From: DATDCV01 sp036524155
Lineage (GTDB): Bacteria; Verrucomicrobiota; Verrucomicrobiia; Limisphaerales; UBA8199
Length of the DNA stretch: 14,265 nucleotides
Reading direction: 5' to 3'
Assembly (NCBI GenBank): GCA_036524155.1
Contig: DATDCV010000395.1
Location: 1 to 14,265 of the forward strand
A model generated the notes under the pieces. The model did not search any database, was not told the origin of the DNA, and worked only from the letters and a program-made list of their open reading frames with translations. Below are positions 1 through 5,733 of this stretch, piece by piece. The stretch's first letter is position 1; each line of letters starts with the position of its first letter. Position numbers and translations under genes: made by a program.

Positions 1-1802
1 GCCGGCGCTGGGAAGGGGGAGGGACTCCGAATCGTCCACAGTGCCTCGGCCTGGGCGAGGCGTTCGGCCGACATGTGGTTCAGCGCGGTTTCCAGCGCGG
101 AGGACGCCGCCCCGTCTTCCCAGTAGGGCGTGTAGTCGCCGCTGAAAACCGGCAACTGCGCGCCGTAGCGCTTTTCAAACCGTCGAAAAGCGTCCGCCGT
201 CGTGGTGATGATAAGGCGAGGATACACATAGCGGGCGTTCCAATCGCGCACCACATCGGCGATTTTTTCGTCCGGCGATCCGTTGTCACCGTGCACATTC
301 CAGCGCAGGTGAGTGATATCGTAGGGGTACGAGTTGGTCTCCAATTCCGTGAGGTAGCTGGGAATAAAACGGGCCAGGGCCTCGCCATCGCCGATGATAT
401 GACCCAAGGCGTAACCGCGCGAGGGGCACCAGCATAACACGCGCTCCCGGCCATCCGGGCCCTGCCACCAGAAGGGGCGGTTTTGCCACTCCTTCATCGT
501 CCCACCCATGCGATCGAAATAGTTCGGCGCAAACGAGAAATACTTCACGCCGGCTTGTGCCATGGCCGTCACAGTGCTCCAGGTATAGCCCGGCACATCA
601 CTGATCATGGCCGACTCGACAGGAACGCCGCATAGCTTCGACATCTCCGTCGCATAACGCATCAGGTTCAGCAGTTCCTCGGGCCGGCAAAGCCCGGTGA
701 GAATATTGCAGTAGAAGGCGTCGAGGCCGATTTGGCCCGCTTTGACGGCGGTGACGAAGGCAGCCTTTTGTTCGGGTGTGGCCTGGCGCAGATAGTTATC
801 TACGGGCCACAACACCTCGACGTTCCATTTGAACCGCGCGCCTTCCGGGTAGCCGGCCGTTTCCCGGGCGAGCCGCAGTCCGGTCTCCAGGTTGCTTTGC
901 TGCTTCTTTTCGACGTCCGCCTGCAGGGCGGTGTAGCCGATGTCCACGTGCGAATGTGGCAGCAGGTAGATCTCCAGTTTTCGCGCGGGCTTGAGATTTA
1001 CGGTCCCAGTGATCGTGGTGCCGGGAGACCCCGCGCTCAGGGACAATCTCAAATCCTTCGCGGCTTGAACCGCCGGAACCCGTAACTCGACCGTCCGGGG
1101 GCCGAACTGCAACTCGAGGCTTTTCTGCTCCGCACCTTCAGCCGACAGCATCGCCTGGCACGGCTCGGCGTAAGGATAATCCACCGTGACGCCCAACGGC
1201 TGGAGCAGCGTTTCGCCGCTCCGTTCGAGTAATCCCAGCGACCGCGTTTGGATTGTGATGCCGCGGGGCGAAGAATCTGTCGCACCAGTAGTGTAGAAGG
1301 TTATCTCGGCGCCGCCAACCGTGCTGAAGGGGGACCCAAGCTCGGTTACCTGCCAGCGAACTCGCTGGGCAGTGACCGGCGAGGGCAGCGGCAGGAACGT
1401 CGCGCCGCCCCGCTGGTTTACGTGTTTGACCGGAACCGTCGCCACCACTTGGCCGGCGGCGTCCGAAAAGGTAAGTTCGGATGTGGCGATTGTTGCCGGA
1501 TCGTTCCGGTCCACGTGCCGGAAAGCGACGATCTGAACGGCTTTCCCAAAATCGAATTCGACGAGTGTGTTGGTGCCTTTCGCGTTTGACGAGTATTCCG
1601 AACGGGTGAGGCCGTCGACCAGGTTCTCGGGCTTAAACTGCCCGCCGGGGTACGTTTCGGAACTGGCCACGATCTTCGGGGCGGGGACCTGGTCCAGGCG
1701 GGTGTAGCTCGCCGCCAGCCCTGGACTCGCCGCACCGCCGAAGCTCAGGGCGCCCAACAGCCCCATGATGATGTTCCGGAACCCAGAAAAGCGCGTGTTC
1801 AT
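1..1802 (-). CDS. Secreted GH38 alpha-mannosidase with N-terminal discoidin-like domain (3' end beyond window)
   Basis: Open from an ATG at 1802 to the left edge: 600 codons, no stop, so the C-terminal part lies outside. AAGGA stands just before the ATG with good spacing. Residues 1-31 look like a Sec signal peptide (hydrophobic stretch about 11-24, Ala-rich end near 30), so the protein is probably exported. Residues about 45-170 resemble an F5/8-type (discoidin) carbohydrate-binding sandwich. The GH38 catalytic domain starts near 278 with PHSHVDIGYT; H285 and D287 match the family's zinc ligands. SDVPGYTW at 401-408 supplies the likely nucleophile D402, also a zinc ligand. HGDNGSPDE (504-512) and GDYTPYWEDG (555-564) are typical of the end of the catalytic domain and start of the middle domain. 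GH38 enzymes cleave alpha-mannosides with retention. The exact linkage cannot be read here. The family call is firm; the substrate is inference. Confidence 0.9.
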   Translation of the reverse strand, partial: MNTRFSGFRNIIMGLLGALSFGGAASPGLAASYTRLDQVPAPKIVASSETYPGGQFKPENLVDGLTRSEYSSNAKGTNTLVEFDFGKAVQIVAFRHVDRNDPATIATSELTFSDAAGQVVATVPVKHVNQRGGATFLPLPSPVTAQRVRWQVTELGSPFSTVGGAEITFYTTGATDSSPRGITIQTRSLGLLERSGETLLQPLGVTVDYPYAEPCQAMLSAEGAEQKSLELQFGPRTVELRVPAVQAAKDLRLSLSAGSPGTTITGTVNLKPARKLEIYLLPHSHVDIGYTALQADVEKKQQSNLETGLRLARETAGYPEGARFKWNVEVLWPVDNYLRQATPEQKAAFVTAVKAGQIGLDAFYCNILTGLCRPEELLNLMRYATEMSKLCGVPVESAMISDVPGYTWSTVTAMAQAGVKYFSFAPNYFDRMGGTMKEWQNRPFWWQGPDGRERVLCWCPSRGYALGHIIGDGEALARFIPSYLTELETNSYPYDITHLRWNVHGDNGSPDEKIADVVRDWNARYVYPRLIITTTADAFRRFEKRYGAQLPVFSGDYTPYWEDGAASSALETALNHMSAERLAQAEALWTIRSPSPFPAP

Positions 1803-1885
1803 GGCGTTTCCTTTAAGCGAGACGGGGACGGGGAGCGAGAAAATTCGTCCGTGTCAATTGCCAGATCGGCGGCTAGATTTCGGTC

Positions 1886-2416
1886 ATGAAGATCGAAGCT
1901 CTGCACATCGGCATGCGCGTGCGCCATCCCCAATACGGTGTTGGGATGGTAAAGACCATTTCGGAAACGACAGCGGATATTCAATTTGATGACGGGCGGC
2001 GCGCGGTCGCCCCCGAGCCCAGCGGCCTCGAAGCCGCGGAGGCGCAGGCAGCGGTCCGCGGCCTGGAACTCCCGCTGGCGCAGTTTGTCCAGCAGGTTGT
2101 GGATGCCACCCTGCACAAACTCGGGTTGGAGAAGCCGGATGCTGACGTGCAACTGCTCGGCTCACGATGGAGCCGCGGAAAGATGGTGTTGCATCCCACT
2201 GACTCGTCACTGCAAACCAAGGAAGTGCCGTTGGAAACCTTTTTCCACAAAATCGTCATGATGCGCAACCAACTCCGGGTGCTGGAACAGAAAATTAACG
2301 GGCATGAGAAGCTCAGCGACGCGGAGAAGATTGAGATGCAGCAATACATCACCCGTTGCTACGGCTCAATGACCACTTTCAACGTCCTGTTCAAAGAAAA
2401 AGAGGATCAGTTCTAG
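1886..2416 (+). CDS. Hypothetical protein, SH3/Tudor-like N-terminus plus helical C-terminus
   Basis: 176 residues, start ATG at 1886. No good Shine-Dalgarno is visible, so the start is chosen on frame and on the domain beginning right after it. Residues 8-41 (GMRVRHPQYGVGMV, then DIQFDDGRRAV) look like the small beta-barrel found in UvrD/PcrA C-terminal and CarD-type Tudor/SH3 domains, which often contact RNA polymerase or nucleic acid. Residues about 60-80 are a predicted helix, 90-115 a short beta segment, and 117-170 a charged helical hairpin. There is no signal peptide or membrane segment. It diverges from the mannosidase gene across 83 bases, so the two probably have separate promoters in that gap. 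Its stop codon overlaps the opposing stop of the CxCxC gene. I do not recognise the full-length family. A transcription or DNA-repair accessory role is only a guess from the first 40 residues. Confidence 0.8.
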   Translation: MKIEALHIGMRVRHPQYGVGMVKTISETTADIQFDDGRRAVAPEPSGLEAAEAQAAVRGLELPLAQFVQQVVDATLHKLGLEKPDADVQLLGSRWSRGKMVLHPTDSSLQTKEVPLETFFHKIVMMRNQLRVLEQKINGHEKLSDAEKIEMQQYITRCYGSMTTFNVLFKEKEDQF

Positions 2417-2649
2417 ACGACTTCGATCTTCTCCCCTTTGCTACGGGTTTTCGAGAAATGTTGAATGCGCGCGTCGATCAGCGCGCGCAGGCCTTTGAGC
2501 ACTTCCATGCGCGCGGTCTCGAAATGCTCGCGCGCCTCCTCGGGCGGTCCCAGCCGCCGCAGGAACTCCGTCAGGGCCGGACCGGCTCCCTGGCAGAGAC
2601 ACTGACAGGATGACTTTTCCGGCGCGGGTTGCTTTGTTTTCTTGTTCAT
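2413..2649 (-). CDS. Small CxCxC protein coupled to the ArsA/Get3 ATPase
   Basis: 78 residues. The ATG at 2649 overlaps the ATPase stop as ATGA (2646-2649), with AGGA six bases upstream inside the end of the ATPase gene. This is strong evidence for translational coupling and for a real gene. The N-terminus is Lys-rich, followed by C15, C17 and C19 (SCQCLCQG), a possible metal-binding or redox cluster. Residues about 24-67 form a predicted amphipathic helical hairpin (EEAREHFETARMEVLKGLRA), and the tail is basic. There is no signal peptide or membrane segment, so it is probably cytosolic. I do not recognise a family. The context suggests it works with, or is a client or regulator of, the upstream ATPase; that is inference. 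The last codon lies tail to tail with the plus-strand gene that ends at 2416. Confidence 0.8.
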   Translation of the reverse strand: MNKKTKQPAPEKSSCQCLCQGAGPALTEFLRRLGPPEEAREHFETARMEVLKGLRALIDARIQHFSKTRSKGEKIEVV

Positions 2650-3836
2650 ACGCTTTCCTGGAGTTCAACCACCAACATGCCTTCTTCGAGCCGTGCCTTG
2701 GCGGGCGTCAGCCCAGCCATGGAAGAAGGCAGGCCGATGTGCCGGCGCACGGTTCCCAACTCGATCACCAGTTCGTCGCCCTTCTTGAACAGCCCGACCT
2801 CTCCTTTGACAGTGAAGGGGGCCTGCAAACGCACTTCGTATCGGCCATTCCTTTTCCCGAATGCGTAGGGACGTTCCGTGCGCGTGACTGCCGCGGGATC
2901 TTCCTTGTCCCGAAACATTTCCCGTGCGAGTTCGCGGATGCGTTCGAGACCAAGCACCTCCTGGCGAAACAAGGGCACGCAGTGCATCGGCACGGGCGCG
3001 AAGTAGGCCTCAACTCCTTTCAGAAATTTCTCCTGCGTGCGCCGCCATTCCCGAAAGAACGGGTCCTCGACCCCGTCCGGCAGCACCCGGTTTACCAGCA
3101 CCTGGTCCACGGTGAGCCCGTGCAGCGAAAAATAGACAAACGCGCGTTGGGTTTCGCGCACGACCATCTTCTCTGCATTCGTCACCAGCCGCACACTCGT
3201 GACGCGCGGGTCCTCGAGCAATTCGTCGATGCCCTCAATTTGGTCGAACAGGTCTTTCACCGCGGCGAAGTAGCTGTCGGGCGGCAACTCGAAGGGTGTG
3301 ACGCGGTTGGCGATCGGGCGCACCGCCTTCAGCAAACCGCGTTGGACGGGAAAGATATGCTGCATGTACCACTTCATGGTCGTGGGCATGGAAACAAAGC
3401 GGAGGCTCTCGCCGGTGGGTGCGCAGTCCAGCACGATCACGTCATAGCGCTTTTCCCGTCGCCACTGGTTGACGTAGAGCAGAGCGCTGAGTTCCTCCAT
3501 CCCCGGAAAAATCGCCATTTCCTCCGCTTCCACCTCGCTCAGGCCGGATGTGCGAAGCAGTGAGCTGACATACGTCCAAATCCGGTGCCAGTGGATTCTG
3601 ATCTCGTTCTGGATATTGACCTCGTGAATCCACAACCGCTCCGTGACCCGAAAAGGGTCCGCTGTCTTCCGATCGAACAAGCCGCCCTCGAGATCGAATG
3701 CGTCCGCGAGCGAGTGCGCCGGGTCCACGCTCATGACCAGCGTGCGATAGCCCAGTTCCGCGAGGCGCGCGCCCGTGGCGGCAGACAAACTGGTCTTGCC
3801 TACGCCGCCCTTGCCGCTGAACAGGAGGATGCGCAT
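2646..3836 (-). CDS. ArsA/Get3-family ATPase with C-terminal HSP20-like (alpha-crystallin) domain, Get3d-like
   Basis: 396 residues from the ATG at 3836. The frame stays open upstream to a GTG at 3905, but the usual family start sits a few residues before the P-loop. Motifs are the deviant Walker A GKGGVGKTS (8-16, K9 and K14), switch I SVDPAHSLADAF (36-47) and switch II DCAPTGESLRF (137-147). VPLFRQEVLGLERI (287-300) is typical of the ATPase end. Residues about 330-393 match the ArsA_HSP20 type of alpha-crystallin domain. There is only one ATPase half, unlike tandem arsenite pump ATPases. The CxxC zinc site of eukaryotic Get3 is absent: the only cysteines are C138 and C286. This layout matches the Get3d branch known from cyanobacteria and plastids, so a role in protein targeting or holdase chaperoning is more likely than arsenite export. 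It acts as a cytosolic dimer by family. It is the first gene of a two-gene operon with the CxCxC protein. Confidence 0.9.
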   Translation of the reverse strand: MRILLFSGKGGVGKTSLSAATGARLAELGYRTLVMSVDPAHSLADAFDLEGGLFDRKTADPFRVTERLWIHEVNIQNEIRIHWHRIWTYVSSLLRTSGLSEVEAEEMAIFPGMEELSALLYVNQWRREKRYDVIVLDCAPTGESLRFVSMPTTMKWYMQHIFPVQRGLLKAVRPIANRVTPFELPPDSYFAAVKDLFDQIEGIDELLEDPRVTSVRLVTNAEKMVVRETQRAFVYFSLHGLTVDQVLVNRVLPDGVEDPFFREWRRTQEKFLKGVEAYFAPVPMHCVPLFRQEVLGLERIRELAREMFRDKEDPAAVTRTERPYAFGKRNGRYEVRLQAPFTVKGEVGLFKKGDELVIELGTVRRHIGLPSSMAGLTPAKARLEEGMLVVELQESV

Positions 3837-3976
3837 TCCAGGAACATAACGACAAACGCCCAAAAGACCAGTTTTGCGAGCAATGGCAACCTCGTTACGC
3901 GCCACGCATTGACTTGCATTCTGCCAGTTCCCGAGCAGGCTTGGCCCGGATTAGACCGCGTGAACCGGGAATAGAT

Positions 3977-4046
3977 TGTAGGCGCCGACGTCAGGAGGCG
4001 AAACGTTCGCAGTGTTGGTTGCCTCCGCCTGACGTCGGCGGCTACA
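3977..4046. repeat. Long imperfect inverted repeat, REP/MITE-like
   Basis: The arms are TGTAGGCGCCGACGTCAGG (3977-3995) and its near-complement CCTGACGTCGGCGGCTACA (4028-4046), pairing at 18 of 19 positions around a 32-base centre. The inner flanks are also partly complementary (GGAGGCGAA against TTGCCTCC). It lies in the gap between the divergent ATPase and permease genes. The GTAGCCGCCGACG-type core resembles palindromic repeats I associate with Verrucomicrobiota genomes. Membership in a genome-wide family is inference from one copy plus a partial match at 8627-8643. Confidence 0.7.
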
Positions 4047-4088
4047 GTTCCTGGAAGATATTCGGCTTAACACGCAGGCAAAACGCCC

Positions 4089-4107
4089 GCCCGGACCGGG
4101 CCTTTTT
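4089..4107 (+). terminator. Terminator-like hairpin just ahead of the permease start
   Basis: GCCCG-GAC-CGGGC hairpin (inside GCCCGGACCGGGC, 4089-4101) followed by C and five T residues (4103-4107). It reads as a short intrinsic terminator on the plus strand. The permease ribosome binding site GGAG starts two bases later at 4109. No plus-strand gene ends upstream, so it would act as a leader attenuator or limit read-through. The stem is short, so it may be chance in GC-rich DNA. Confidence 0.4.
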
Positions 4108-4117
4108 CGGAGTGAGA

Positions 4118-5677
4118 ATGATCTTAGGTCCCGTCATTGACCGCGAGCTTCGGTTGCGCGCCCGCAGCCGGACAACGTACTGGCTGCGAATGGCAACAGC
4201 GTTGATCGGCCTGCTGTTCTGCTTTCAGCAACTTCTTGTGACTGCGGTCATGCGATCGCCGGCCGCTCTGGGCCGCAACGTATTCAACGGCATTGTAGCT
4301 GCGGCCTTTCTCGTTGGAGCCAGCGCCTGCGTGTTAACAGCCGACTCCATCAGCGCCGAACGCCGGGATGGGACGCTGGGACTGCTGTTTCTCACCGGCG
4401 TGAATGGCCGAGAGGTCATCACGGGCAAACTGCTCTCCGCGGGGTTGACCAGCCTGATCGGCATGCTTGCTTTTCTGCCCGCATTGGTGTTGCCGCTGCT
4501 GGCTGGCGGGATTGGCGGGGATGAAATCGTTCGCAAAGGAGCGGCGCTAATGGCCACGCTGTGGTTTGCGCTGGGAGCGGGCCTGTTCGGCTCAGCGTTG
4601 GAGCGTAACCGCGCCAAGGCAGTCCGCAGCGCGCTACTCCTGACGGCGGCCTTTCTGTTGTTGCCGCTGCTTCCGTTCCTGGCAAGTTCCGGAGGAATTT
4701 TCCAGTACCTGGGACTGCTCAGCCCGGTGGCGCTCACGATGGCCGCCGGTCAATCCCTGTTCGCGACTTCCCCGCACCTGTTTTGGATCTCACTGGCCGC
4801 GGTGCAAACTGTCGGGTGGGTGCTGGTCACTGGCGCCGGTTTGCTGCTGCACCGGGCTGTGCTCCTCGACAGCAGCAGGGTGATCGAGCGTCCGGCTGCG
4901 GCCGCGGAAGAAACGAAAAAACAAGTCGGGTTCGGACGTTGGCGACCTGACCGGGAGGACTCGGACCCGGTGGAATGGCTGGTCTTTCGGGGGAAGGGAG
5001 TCAGCGCGCTGCTCTGGCTCGGCGGCGTAGGAGGATTGGTCGTGAGCCGTTCGCTGGCGCTGATCCTGCCGTTCTTTGGAGCACGCGGAACGCCGCGGCT
5101 CTGGTTAATGGCCTGGCCCGTCGGGGTCGGTACTGCCCTGTTGGGTGGCGCGCTGGTCGCGCTGGTGGCCACCCGCTTTTTTGCCCGCGCACGACAAACG
5201 GGCGAACTGGAGCTACTGCTCACCAGCCCCGTGGGCGCAAAAACACTCGTATCCGACCAATGGCGAGTCCTCTCCCGCGTGTTCGTCTGGCCCGCTCTGG
5301 GCCTCCAGGCGGCTGTGCTGCTGCCGCTGGCTTGCCTCGGCGGACTCGAGCTCTCGTCCATGTCGGACATTGTCGTGGTCACTCTCAGTCTGAATCTCGT
5401 CAACACTGGCCTGGGGACCGCGGCTCTGTGCTGGGCGGGGATGCGCTATGGTTTGAAAGCGCGGACCCCGGCGCTGGCCATCCTTAGCACAGTGGCACTG
5501 GCCGAGGGCGTGCCGTGGTTGATCCTGATGGGCACGGGCATGGTTCCCATTGTCCCGGATTTGGTATTACTCGGGTTCTATGGCTTCCTGATCCTGTCGA
5601 GCCGGGATCGTGTTCACGCTATTCTGGCAGAAGGCGAGCCGACTGCCGTGACCCCAGTCGAGGGCGTGCGGCTTTGA
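4118..5677 (+). CDS. ABC-2-type transporter permease, two fused half-units
   Basis: 519 residues from the ATG at 4118, preceded by GGAG at 4109-4112 with a five-base spacer. The frame is open further upstream, but that part runs through the hairpin and repeat and is unlikely to be translated. The protein is very hydrophobic, with roughly 11-12 candidate membrane spans in two halves. Each half carries the cytoplasmic signature of ABC-2 permeases: ISAERRDGTLGLLFLTGVNG (78-97) followed by EVITGKLLS, and ARQTGELELLLTSPVGAKTL (358-377). A soluble Lys/Arg-rich stretch at about 252-290 separates the halves. By family it would be the membrane part of an exporter or a membrane-remodelling ABC system. 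No ATP-binding gene is present beside it, so its partner and substrate are unknown. DNA polymerase I follows after 56 bases, possibly by read-through. Confidence 0.85.
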   Translation: MILGPVIDRELRLRARSRTTYWLRMATALIGLLFCFQQLLVTAVMRSPAALGRNVFNGIVAAAFLVGASACVLTADSISAERRDGTLGLLFLTGVNGREVITGKLLSAGLTSLIGMLAFLPALVLPLLAGGIGGDEIVRKGAALMATLWFALGAGLFGSALERNRAKAVRSALLLTAAFLLLPLLPFLASSGGIFQYLGLLSPVALTMAAGQSLFATSPHLFWISLAAVQTVGWVLVTGAGLLLHRAVLLDSSRVIERPAAAAEETKKQVGFGRWRPDREDSDPVEWLVFRGKGVSALLWLGGVGGLVVSRSLALILPFFGARGTPRLWLMAWPVGVGTALLGGALVALVATRFFARARQTGELELLLTSPVGAKTLVSDQWRVLSRVFVWPALGLQAAVLLPLACLGGLELSSMSDIVVVTLSLNLVNTGLGTAALCWAGMRYGLKARTPALAILSTVALAEGVPWLILMGTGMVPIVPDLVLLGFYGFLILSSRDRVHAILAEGEPTAVTPVEGVRL

Positions 5678-5733
5678 GTTGGCGTTGCTCAAAAAAATAA
5701 CGACAACTCGTGTCAGCGAGCTATGCTCTGGGC

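Noticed and set aside
1803..1885. TTGACA hexamer (minus strand, 1857-1852) as a -35 box for the mannosidase gene
   Set aside because: No -10-like hexamer occurs at a 16-18 base distance; the region after it is GC-rich.
2610..3563. 317-codon open frame on the plus strand
   Set aside because: It lies antisense to the ATPase gene, whose motifs are unmistakable. The translation is His/Gln-rich without domains, as expected from a GC-rich shadow frame.
2646..3836. Arsenite efflux ATPase (arsA of an ars operon)
   Set aside because: There is only one ATPase half, it ends in an HSP20-like domain, and no arsR, arsB, arsC or arsD lies nearby.
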